Shown here piece after piece: positions 1 to 6,107 of a stretch of DNA of 6,107 bases (the stretch's first letter is position 1; every line of letters starts with the position of its first letter). Both the position numbers and the translations under genes were made by a program. A model generated the notes under the pieces. That model was not told the origin of the DNA, ran no database searches, and saw nothing but the letters and a program-made list of their open reading frames with translations. This DNA comes from Methanosarcinales archaeon (GTDB taxonomy: Archaea > Halobacteriota > Methanosarcinia > Methanosarcinales > Methanocomedenaceae), in contig JAUWTY010000075.1 in NCBI GenBank assembly GCA_030614485.1, positions 1 to 6,107 on the forward strand. The letters are read 5' to 3'.

Positions 1-1383
1 AATAAGCACAAGTTTCCCCAAAACAGGTATGGTACTGAAATTGGACCACGGCCCCACAAGGTCAAACCCGGGTCCGATATTGCCCAGCGTCACAATTGAC
101 GCCGAAGCAGCGCTGACCGCCCCAATACCCAACTCGCTCAATATGAAAGTACTGGTCATGAACACCAGAATATACAGGATAATGAATGAGAAGATACTGT
201 TCATCACATCCTCAGGCACCACCCGCTCACCCAGCCGGATGGGCCGCACCATCTTTGGCTGGAGCGACCTGAACAGTTCCCGGTACGCGTACTTCAACAT
301 CAACAGCAGCCGCACCACCTTGATCCCGCCTGCAGTGGAACCTGCACAGCCTCCAATGAACATGAGTATGACCAGCACCATGCGGGACGAGTCCGGCCAT
401 GTGTTAAAATCATGGGTGGCATAGCCCGTTGTTGTCAATATAGACAACACCTGGAATATGGCATACCTGAAAGATGTGCCGATCCCCTCAAACGTCCCCG
501 TCCTCCAGAGTGTCCAGGTCAGCGCCACAGCCGCAGAGACCACAATGAAACTGTAGAACTTGAACTCATCGTCCTTTAGCAGGCTTCTATGGTCCACATA
601 TATCAGCCTGTAATGCAGTGCAAAATTGGCACCTGCCACGAACATGAAAAATACAATGATCCCCTCTATAAGGGGACTGTTGAAAGCTGCAATAGAATCT
701 GCCCTGGGTGAAAACCCGCCACATGCCATAGTAGTGAAGGTATGGGTCAGGCCATCGTACACCCCCATACCGGCCAACAGCAGTGCAATGAACTCAACCG
801 CTGAAATAACCACATACACCATCCACAGTATCTTGGCCGTCTCCTTAAGCCTGGGCTTAAGTTTATCTTCAGTGGGCCCCGGCGCCTCTGCTTTGAATAA
901 CTGACGGCCCGCTATTGCCAGTTTAGGCAGGATGGCCAGGAACAGCATAATGATACCCATGCCGCCCAGCCATTGTATGAAACAACGCCAGAAAAGTAGT
1001 GCCTTTGAATGGGACTCGATATCTGTCATAATGGTGGCGCCGGTGGTGGTAAAGCCTGACATGGACTCAAACAGGGCATCGACTGGCTGCATACCGCTTA
1101 ACAGGAATGGCAAAGCGCCAAAGATTGCTGCAAACAGCCAGGCAAAAGCTACTATACCAAAACTTTCGCGGTTCCTTAACTCATCAGTGTTGCGGTTGGT
1201 ATATTCCAGCACAAGCCCTACAGACGTTGTGATTATGAATGAATCTACAAAGAACATAACAGATGGGAACTGTGTCGGATCCTGCCGGGAATAATAATAT
1301 CCAACCAGTGCCGGGATAAGCATCATAACCCCCAGGTACTTCAGAATTATTCCCAGGGTGTTAAGAACCACTTTAAATCTCAT
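1..1383 (-). CDS. trkH: Trk-type potassium uptake channel subunit TrkH, copy 1 (3' end cut by window edge)
   Basis: Integral-membrane pore subunit of a Trk/Ktr/HKT-family potassium transporter. Reading back from ATG at 1383 gives 461 codons with no stop to base 1. Family members are about 480-490 residues, so only the last 20-25 or so (the region of the usual IGRLE motif) are missing; this is the window edge, not a broken gene. All four pore loops are visible: FTTTGA (111-116), TMACGGF (218-224), LTTTGY (316-321) and LGNIGPG (433-439), each with its filter glycine. Other family marks are FWRCFIQWLGGMG (131-143) after the first pore and GGCAGSTAGGIKVVR (344-358), the flexible intramembrane gate region of the third repeat. 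Hydrophobic segments fit four M1-P-M2 repeats. It lies 40 bases downstream of trkH copy 2, with its own TATA-like element and no ribosome binding site. The ATG is preferred to an in-frame GTG at 1395, which would fall upstream of the predicted transcript start. Family assignment is very sure; the ion preference (K+, possibly with Na+) is inference. Confidence 0.95.
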   Translation of the reverse strand, partial: MRFKVVLNTLGIILKYLGVMMLIPALVGYYYSRQDPTQFPSVMFFVDSFIITTSVGLVLEYTNRNTDELRNRESFGIVAFAWLFAAIFGALPFLLSGMQPVDALFESMSGFTTTGATIMTDIESHSKALLFWRCFIQWLGGMGIIMLFLAILPKLAIAGRQLFKAEAPGPTEDKLKPRLKETAKILWMVYVVISAVEFIALLLAGMGVYDGLTHTFTTMACGGFSPRADSIAAFNSPLIEGIIVFFMFVAGANFALHYRLIYVDHRSLLKDDEFKFYSFIVVSAAVALTWTLWRTGTFEGIGTSFRYAIFQVLSILTTTGYATHDFNTWPDSSRMVLVILMFIGGCAGSTAGGIKVVRLLLMLKYAYRELFRSLQPKMVRPIRLGERVVPEDVMNSIFSFIILYILVFMTSTFILSELGIGAVSAASASIVTLGNIGPGFDLVGPWSNFSTIPVLGKLVLI

Positions 1384-1406
1384 TGTATAACCCACTGTAA
1401 ACGTAA

Positions 1407-1415
1407 TTTATATAA
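1407..1415 (-). promoter_or_regulatory. TATA-like promoter element of trkH copy 1
   Basis: The minus strand reads TTATATAAA here, in the 40-base gap just after the trkH copy 2 stop codon. Its centre (about 1411) is 28 bases upstream of the A of the trkH1 ATG at 1383. Archaeal TATA boxes sit about 26-27 bases before the transcript start, so transcription would begin at or within a base or two of the ATG. No convincing BRE is visible upstream. The element would allow trkH1 to be expressed apart from trkA-trkH2, though read-through from the upstream genes is also possible. Confidence 0.5.
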
Positions 1416-1423
1416 TAAGTTGT

Positions 1424-2875
1424 TTATGCAAAACGACTCAGCAATAATTTAAAAGTCACAATAATGGGAATTATCTCAAGCCTGCCTATCCACATATTGA
1501 ATATCAGCATTAATTTGCCTACCCACATCATATCAGGTGATGTTATACCCGTGGACAAACCCACATTGCTCTGTGCTGATACCACCTCAAAGATGATATC
1601 TTCAACATTGTATAGCGGTGGTGCAATATGAAGCATTACGAAGATGCCAGTGAACAGGAACATCACCCACAAAAATGATATCAGGGCAGCCTCATTAAGC
1701 TGTGACCCCATCTCCTCATCTGACAGTACCTTATCCCCGAACTTCTGGACCACCACTACCTCATGGGGCAGCGAGAGTTTTTTACACCACCACCCTATTC
1801 CCGCGAACAGGGCAGCACCGCGCACTATTTTGATACCCCCGGCAGTGGAACCAGCAGCACCACCCAGCAGCATCAATAGAATGACTACAAGCTTAGCATT
1901 GGGTTCCCAAGTTTGTATGGCAGCGGTCTGGAGACCTGTACATGTCAATCCTGATACCGCCTGGAACACAGAATACCTGACGGATTCTGACCACCAACCG
2001 TAATGAATGGAATTCTCGGCCACAAGCAGTCCACCTGCCAGGAAAAGTAACAATAACAGGGTACGGCTCTGCACATCCCTCAGGAATGCCATCACATCCC
2101 CTTTCAAAACCTTGTAATGGATAAGGAATGGAATTGCACCCATTATCATTATCGGTATCAGGGCAGCCTCAATCAATGAATTGTCATATGCTGCAATACT
2201 CGAGTCCTTTACTGAAAAGCCGCCAGTGGATATGGCGGTCATACCGTGGTTTATGGAATCCCACACTGGCATTTTGGCCAGCAACAGGATTAAGATGGAA
2301 AGAGCAGTCAATAGGAAATATATCCACCATATCATTCTTACTGTGGTCATAATGCGTGGAAATATCTTTTCTTCCCGTCCTTCTGCACGGTACAGGTGGT
2401 ACATACTGGTACCTGGTCGGGTTATAATGCTGATTATCAGCACGATTACACCAACTCCGCCTATCCACTGGGTAAGCGACCTCCAGAACTGGATAGTGTG
2501 GGTAAGTTGTGAGGGGGCTGTTATCATGCTGAGCCCTGTACCGGTCCAACCTGAGGTGGATTCAAATACGGAATTTAACGGCGACATACCTTCTATCAGG
2601 ATATACGGGATACTGCCAAAAATGGGGATTACCAGCCATGCAATGGATGAAATGGCCATGGCATGCGTGATCTGCAACTCGGATTCAGTCCTGCCTATGA
2701 ATCTAAAGCATATTCCTGCAATGCCGGATATAAATGACGTTACCAGCATGGGATAAATGGCGCTATATTCTTTGAATATCAGGGGCACTGTAATTGATAC
2801 CAGCGCGAGTAGGCTAACTATCAGTAAAAGGTTACCTACATCCCTGAAAATAATCTTTAAATCATCCAATGACAA
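1424..2875 (-). CDS. trkH: Trk-type potassium uptake channel subunit TrkH, copy 2
   Basis: Complete membrane pore subunit of 483 residues, the normal family length, ending in TAA. Four pore loops are recognisable: WTGTGL (110-115), ISTGGF (215-220), LTCTGL (310-315) and QSNVGLSTG (435-443). The filter glycine is kept in each. FWRSLTQWIGGVG (130-142), GGAAGSTAGGIKIVR (338-352) and the C-terminal IGRLEI (463-468) are standard TrkH marks. Hydrophobic segments fit four M1-P-M2 repeats. The start is a TTG at 2875, preceded with a 7-base spacing by the SD-like minus-strand GGGCGG. A second in-frame TTG at 2869 is possible but badly spaced, and no ATG precedes the first membrane segment. The gene follows trkA after only 12 bases, so it is almost certainly co-transcribed with it and gated by TrkA. 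It differs clearly from copy 1 in its filters and its linker sequences, so this is an old duplication or two separate lineages rather than a recent copy. Confidence 0.96.
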   Translation of the reverse strand: MSLDDLKIIFRDVGNLLLIVSLLALVSITVPLIFKEYSAIYPMLVTSFISGIAGICFRFIGRTESELQITHAMAISSIAWLVIPIFGSIPYILIEGMSPLNSVFESTSGWTGTGLSMITAPSQLTHTIQFWRSLTQWIGGVGVIVLIISIITRPGTSMYHLYRAEGREEKIFPRIMTTVRMIWWIYFLLTALSILILLLAKMPVWDSINHGMTAISTGGFSVKDSSIAAYDNSLIEAALIPIMIMGAIPFLIHYKVLKGDVMAFLRDVQSRTLLLLLFLAGGLLVAENSIHYGWWSESVRYSVFQAVSGLTCTGLQTAAIQTWEPNAKLVVILLMLLGGAAGSTAGGIKIVRGAALFAGIGWWCKKLSLPHEVVVVQKFGDKVLSDEEMGSQLNEAALISFLWVMFLFTGIFVMLHIAPPLYNVEDIIFEVVSAQSNVGLSTGITSPDMMWVGKLMLIFNMWIGRLEIIPIIVTFKLLLSRFA

Positions 2876-2881
2876 AGGCGA

Positions 2882-2888
2882 TCCGCCC
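2882..2888 (-). promoter_or_regulatory. Ribosome binding site of trkH copy 2 overlapping the trkA stop
   Basis: The minus strand reads GGGCGGA, partly matching the archaeal SD consensus GGAGGTGATC, and lies 6-7 bases before the TTG at 2875. It begins inside the trkA stop codon (TAG, 2888-2890), which fits translational coupling of trkA and trkH2. The match is moderate; its value is that it supports the TTG at 2875 over the TTG at 2869. Confidence 0.45.
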
Positions 2889-4219
2889 TATTTGAAAAGT
2901 TCCTTAACATCTGAAACCATTTCCGATTTGGTGAAGACAATAACTTTATCTCTTGGCTGAATTTGGAAATTACCGTCAGGTACAATTATGTTACTCCCGT
3001 GCACCACTGTGCTAACAATAGCTCCTTTTGGGAACTTAACACTTTTTAATGGCTTTTTTACTATTCTGGAACCTTCCCTGGCAGTCAGTTCAAGTATTTC
3101 TGCCTTTTCACCTTCCAGTGTGGTAATGGATTGTATTCCTGTTTTAAGCAGGGTAGTTTTGAGCACCTCATTGATTGTAGCTTCCCTGGAACTCATTGCC
3201 ACATCTACACCCACCATCTCGAACAACTGGGTGTATTCGGTCCTCTCCACACGGGCCATGACCTTAATTGCACCCAACTGCCTGGCAAGCAGGGAGCAAA
3301 GAAGGTTCTTTTCATCACTATTAGTAACAGAAACTACTGCATCCATACCAGGGACATTTACTTCATCCAGTATTCGCATATCTGTACCGTCACCGTTTAT
3401 GACCATGACATTTGGCAAGGATTCAGCAATCATTTCACATCGTTTCAGGTCCTTTTCAACCAATGTGATATTAAAGTCTGCTTTACGAAGTAGCTCAATC
3501 AGGTAGAATCCAACTGTGCCACCTCCTACCACCAGCAATTTTTTGCTTTGGTTGCTAACCTCGAACCATTTCCTGATGTCCTGGATTGCCTCTTCCTTTC
3601 CGATAAGCACCACCCGATCACCTGAGTGGATGACGTCGTTTCCTCCTGGAATGATGACGTCACTTTCTCTGAAAATGGCTGATATCATGCTGCACTGGGG
3701 AAATAATATCTCTTTGAGAGCCTTATTTACAAGCACATTTCCGTCGTTTACTTTGAACTCTATCATCTTGACAAGTCCACCAACAAAATCCTGGACATCA
3801 ACAGCTGAAGGAACTGACAATATCTGGTACATTTCATAAGCAAGAGACAGTTCAGGACATATCATAATATTCATGCCCACGTTTTCCCGTATAGTCACTG
3901 GTTTATTTATGTAATCAGGATTACTGACCATAGCTATAGTTTTGGTTCCGTTTTGCGTCATCAGCTTGGCTGCTAAACTTGCCACAATATTGAGTTCATC
4001 ATGGCTTGTTACTGCCACTACCAGGTCTGATTTTTCAACTCCGGCCTGTTTCAATATCTTTACATTGGCTCCATTGCCCAGGATAACCTGGACATCAAGA
4101 CCCATTACCTGCTCGATGGCATCTTCGTCCTTTTCAATAATTACAACTTCGTGGTCTTGATAGAGTGCTTTGGCAAGATGATATCCAACATCACCAGCAC
4201 CGATGATAATTATGTGCAA
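2888..4219 (-). CDS. trkA: Trk potassium uptake system regulatory protein TrkA (two RCK domains)
   Basis: Peripheral cytoplasmic subunit that binds nucleotides and gates TrkH. Numbered from the GTG at 4228 (446 codons), it holds two RCK_N/RCK_C units, as in E. coli-type TrkA. Unit 1 has a Rossmann fold at about 5-125, with the dinucleotide loop GAGDVG (10-15), acidic E32 at the end of strand 2 and GNGAN (51-55), then a TrkA_C domain at about 143-225. Unit 2 has GGGTVG (235-240), E258 and GDGTD (279-283), then a TrkA_C domain at about 366-446. Both Rossmann loops look intact, so both halves may bind NAD(H) or adenine nucleotides. I place the start at TTG 4219 rather than GTG 4228. The AGGTGA ribosome binding site overlaps the GTG but is ideally spaced for the TTG, and the resulting N-terminus (M-HIIIIGAGDVG) matches the usual family form; this gives 443 residues. 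The gene ends in TAG, in frame with trkH2. Sampled stretches are more AT-rich than hel308 and trkH1. Confidence 0.95.
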   Translation of the reverse strand: MHIIIIGAGDVGYHLAKALYQDHEVVIIEKDEDAIEQVMGLDVQVILGNGANVKILKQAGVEKSDLVVAVTSHDELNIVASLAAKLMTQNGTKTIAMVSNPDYINKPVTIRENVGMNIMICPELSLAYEMYQILSVPSAVDVQDFVGGLVKMIEFKVNDGNVLVNKALKEILFPQCSMISAIFRESDVIIPGGNDVIHSGDRVVLIGKEEAIQDIRKWFEVSNQSKKLLVVGGGTVGFYLIELLRKADFNITLVEKDLKRCEMIAESLPNVMVINGDGTDMRILDEVNVPGMDAVVSVTNSDEKNLLCSLLARQLGAIKVMARVERTEYTQLFEMVGVDVAMSSREATINEVLKTTLLKTGIQSITTLEGEKAEILELTAREGSRIVKKPLKSVKFPKGAIVSTVVHGSNIIVPDGNFQIQPRDKVIVFTKSEMVSDVKELFK

Positions 4220-4224
4220 ATATG

Positions 4225-4230
4225 TCACCT
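4225..4230 (-). promoter_or_regulatory. Ribosome binding site of trkA (decides the start)
   Basis: The minus strand reads AGGTGA, an exact match to part of the archaeal SD consensus (complement of the 16S rRNA 3' end). It overlaps the GTG at 4228-4226, so it cannot serve that codon. It is separated by 5 bases from the TTG at 4219-4217, which is the expected spacing. This is the main reason for choosing the TTG start. Confidence 0.65.
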
Positions 4231-4281
4231 AAAAATGTATTAGAACAATTAGTTGCTTTGTAAGAGTCAGAGGATTATCGC

Positions 4282-4293
4282 AATATATTAAAA
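4282..4293 (-). promoter_or_regulatory. TATA-like promoter element of trkA-trkH2
   Basis: The minus strand reads TTTTAATATATT in the gap between the hel308 stop and trkA. With its centre near 4288, transcription would start near 4262, giving a leader of about 43 bases to the TTG at 4219 that contains the AGGTGA ribosome binding site. The surrounding gap is AT-rich, so a chance match is possible. The position suits a trkA operon promoter separate from hel308. I saw no clear hairpin terminator for hel308 in this gap. Confidence 0.45.
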
Positions 4294-4315
4294 GCCTATC
4301 TATCCTATGATATTA

Positions 4316-6107
4316 CTAAAAATCTATGAGGTTTTGCTGTCCTTTGCCCTTTTCGACTGGTGTATTTACTGCATCCTCGCCTTCTTCTACATCAACCCCA
4401 AGCTGCCTGAGGGTATTTGCGGCTATCTTCGGACCCAGAATCTTTGTCAGTGTGTCGAATCCTGCGTTGCGAATGGCATCCAGGTCATGATATCCCGCAT
4501 CAAAGAGTTTCCTTGCCCGCACGCGCCCGATATCCCTGAGTTTGATGATGGGCAGCAGTTCCTGGGCGGCACCATATGAAATGCGTTTCACCAGTTCCCG
4601 GGCAAAATCCGTGTATTCACTATTAAGGTGGAGGGCGATGCGAGCCAGGGAGTGCATCAGCCACTGGGCAGTATCGGCCTGGGCCCTGATATCACCGGGA
4701 CCGATATTGAACCTTGATGTAATATCGTCCTCCCCTTGTTCTGATATCCAGTCCCTCAGTACCAGTGCAGTCTTTACATCTGACAGGAACCATTCATATT
4801 CCCTGCTCTCCTGCCCGGCTGGTTGCACGAACTCATCACAGTGCTCTGATACAATATCGTTCAGCCATCCATAATCCCCTGACCTGAGGAAAAGAGAGCG
4901 CATATCAGGTGTACTGGAGATAAGGTGCAGCATTGTAAGTTCAGAGGTGTTCACTGCATCAAGGCGCCCCAGCCCGTCCACCATGATACTAGCAGACAAG
5001 GGGTCGATATACAATCTAGAGACCAGTTCTCCCAGTTCAGTGGGGTACAGCCCTTCGGTGTCCAGCAGCATCTTGTTCTCATCAAGAAATACGATAACCT
5101 CATCCACTACTGCAGCGAGTTTCCAGGTTTCCTGCTGGTGGGCATAGAACGTGAGGCCCAGAAAATCCATAAGTTCATCCCTGCTCTCCACAAGCCTGGT
5201 GGATACAGCCGAGAGTATGTGGGTGCGCAGGGCATTTTCCGAGCCCAGTTTTGACCAGATCTCCTCTGGGTCATTGAGGATATACTGGTCCTGCAGTCCC
5301 TGCAGTTCGTCAAATGACCTGGCTATCAGTACCGATTCCCCGTACGGGTCCAGTTGTGGTCTTCCTGCCCGTCCTGCCATCTGCTTGTATTCCAGTACAG
5401 GTATGGGCACCATTCCATAGTTTGGGTCATACCGTTTGTAACCCCGGATTATCACCCGTCTGGCAGGCAGGTTCAGTCCGGCTGCAAGGGTAGGGGTGCT
5501 GGATAAGACTTTTATCAGGTTGTCCCTGAATCCAGCCTCAATAAGTTTTCTCTGTTCAGACGTCAGCCCTGCATGATGAAATGCGGCCCCGCCTCTGACG
5601 CACTGGCTTAGTCTGGTTGCAGTCTCAGTCTCACTTGTACTGGATATACTTTCAGCCAGGTTGTCCAGTTCGGCTCGATTTTCAATATTAAGTTTCCTGG
5701 CCAGCACCTGCCCCAACCGCCTGGCGCTTGCTTCAGCGTTGCGGCGACTGCTCTCAAAGACAAGGCACTGTCCGCCTTCCTGCAAAGTATCTGCCACCAG
5801 GTTAACCAGTTCGTCCTTATACTGTGACTCCACAGCACGCTGGCTATTTATGAAATTGATAGCACTGCCATAAAACACCCCCTCCCTCAGGTCGACCGGA
5901 CGCCAGTCACTCTCCACCAGCTCGGCATCCAGCCACTCAGCCATGTCCTTTGAATTGCCCACTGTGGCTGAAAGTCCTATGATCTGTGCATATGGATTAG
6001 TCTGCATAAGCCGGGCCAGGGTCACTTCAAGAGTGGGCCCCCTATCAGGAGAATCCAGCAGGTGTATCTCATCAGCCACAATAACTGTAATATCCTTTAT
6101 CCAGGGC
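4316..6107 (-). CDS. hel308: Hel308/Hjm ATP-dependent DNA helicase (N-terminus outside window)
   Basis: Superfamily 2, Ski2-like 3'-5' DNA helicase that acts on forked and recombination intermediates at stalled replication forks. About 596 codons are present and the frame is open to the right edge. The Walker A/Q-motif part, about 140 residues, is missing. Residues counted from the GTG (valine) codon at 6079, which is internal and not a start: motif II DEIH (3-6), preceded by an ITVIVA strand; motif III LSATVGN (36-42); motif IV CLVFESSRRNA (105-115); HHAGL (168-172); motif V STPTLAAGLNLPARR (194-208); motif VI QMAGRAGR (233-240). A winged-helix region follows, then a helical ratchet domain (about 380-500, with W473 a candidate for the DNA-stacking tryptophan), then a helix-hairpin-helix domain (about 508-560, KLRDIGRVRARKLFDAGY). 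The acidic tail (EEGEDA) ends in QQNLIDF, which resembles a PCNA-binding peptide. Stop is TAG followed directly by in-frame TAA. Catalytic motifs in view are intact. It is probably functionally unrelated to the Trk genes. Confidence 0.96.
   Translation of the reverse strand, partial: PWIKDITVIVADEIHLLDSPDRGPTLEVTLARLMQTNPYAQIIGLSATVGNSKDMAEWLDAELVESDWRPVDLREGVFYGSAINFINSQRAVESQYKDELVNLVADTLQEGGQCLVFESSRRNAEASARRLGQVLARKLNIENRAELDNLAESISSTSETETATRLSQCVRGGAAFHHAGLTSEQRKLIEAGFRDNLIKVLSSTPTLAAGLNLPARRVIIRGYKRYDPNYGMVPIPVLEYKQMAGRAGRPQLDPYGESVLIARSFDELQGLQDQYILNDPEEIWSKLGSENALRTHILSAVSTRLVESRDELMDFLGLTFYAHQQETWKLAAVVDEVIVFLDENKMLLDTEGLYPTELGELVSRLYIDPLSASIMVDGLGRLDAVNTSELTMLHLISSTPDMRSLFLRSGDYGWLNDIVSEHCDEFVQPAGQESREYEWFLSDVKTALVLRDWISEQGEDDITSRFNIGPGDIRAQADTAQWLMHSLARIALHLNSEYTDFARELVKRISYGAAQELLPIIKLRDIGRVRARKLFDAGYHDLDAIRNAGFDTLTKILGPKIAANTLRQLGVDVEEGEDAVNTPVEKGKGQQNLIDF

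Noticed and set aside
29..1294. Three plus-strand open frames (29-424, 626-904, 932-1294)
   Set aside because: They lie antisense to trkH copy 1, whose minus-strand frame is open throughout and has all four TrkH pore motifs. The plus-strand products resemble no family I know.
1..1383. trkH copy 1 as a truncated pseudogene
   Set aside because: The frame has no internal stop and all pore loops are intact; only the last 20-25 or so residues are missing, because the window ends.
2876..2887. Short inverted repeat GGCG-ATC-CGCC between trkA and trkH2 as a terminator or regulatory hairpin
   Set aside because: The stem is only 4 base pairs with a 3-base loop and no T-run follows; the bases are better explained by the ribosome binding site.
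4226..4228. GTG at 4228 as the trkA start
   Set aside because: The SD motif overlaps this codon, and the three added residues are not typical of the family; TTG at 4219 fits better. It cannot be excluded from sequence alone.
4296..4310. Short CTAT-type direct repeats in the hel308-trkA gap
   Set aside because: Only two or three imperfect 4-5 base units in AT-rich DNA; not enough to claim an operator or repeat array.
4307..4579. Plus-strand open frame over the end of hel308 and the gap
   Set aside because: It is mostly antisense to the helicase HhH domain and tail. It has no recognisable domain and no supporting ribosome binding site that I could see.
6077..6079. GTG at 6079 as the hel308 start
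   Set aside because: The frame stays open to the window edge and the upstream codons encode the conserved strand leading into the DEIH motif, so this valine is internal.

Overview
The window is archaeal, most likely from a methanogen-related euryarchaeon (Methanosarcinales or ANME-like; inference). The evidence is a Hel308/Hjm-type superfamily 2 helicase, AT-rich TATA-type promoters with no bacterial -35/-10 pattern, a leaderless-looking gene start, and an AGGTGA ribosome binding site. No rRNA, tRNA, CRISPR array, insertion sequence or bacteriophage-like gene is visible.

All four genes lie on the minus strand, so transcription runs from right to left. From the right edge: the C-terminal four fifths of hel308 (4316-6107, its N-terminus is outside the window); a gap of about 95 bases with a TATA-like element and a ribosome binding site; a full-length trkA (2888-4219) encoding a two-RCK-domain cytoplasmic regulator of potassium uptake; 12 bases later trkH copy 2 (1424-2875), complete; a 40-base gap with its own TATA-like element; and trkH copy 1 (1-1383), which has an intact N-terminus and runs off the left edge about 20-25 codons before its expected end. 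Genes fill over 97% of the window. There is no gene-free stretch longer than 100 bases.

The trkA-trkH2-trkH1 block is a potassium-uptake locus: TrkH proteins form the membrane pore, and TrkA binds nucleotides (NAD(H), ATP/ADP in the family) and gates it. One regulator next to two clearly diverged pores suggests either a shared regulator or pores of different affinity. hel308 is a DNA repair/replication-fork helicase and looks like an unrelated neighbour in the same orientation.

I did not find an undescribed system here. The more interesting points are small: trkA probably starts at a TTG three codons inside the longest ORF; trkH1 looks leaderless; trkA and trkH2 share a reading frame with a single UAG between them, while hel308 ends with UAG followed directly by UAA; the helicase ends in a PCNA-binding-like peptide; and the two TrkH pores have different selectivity-filter sequences.
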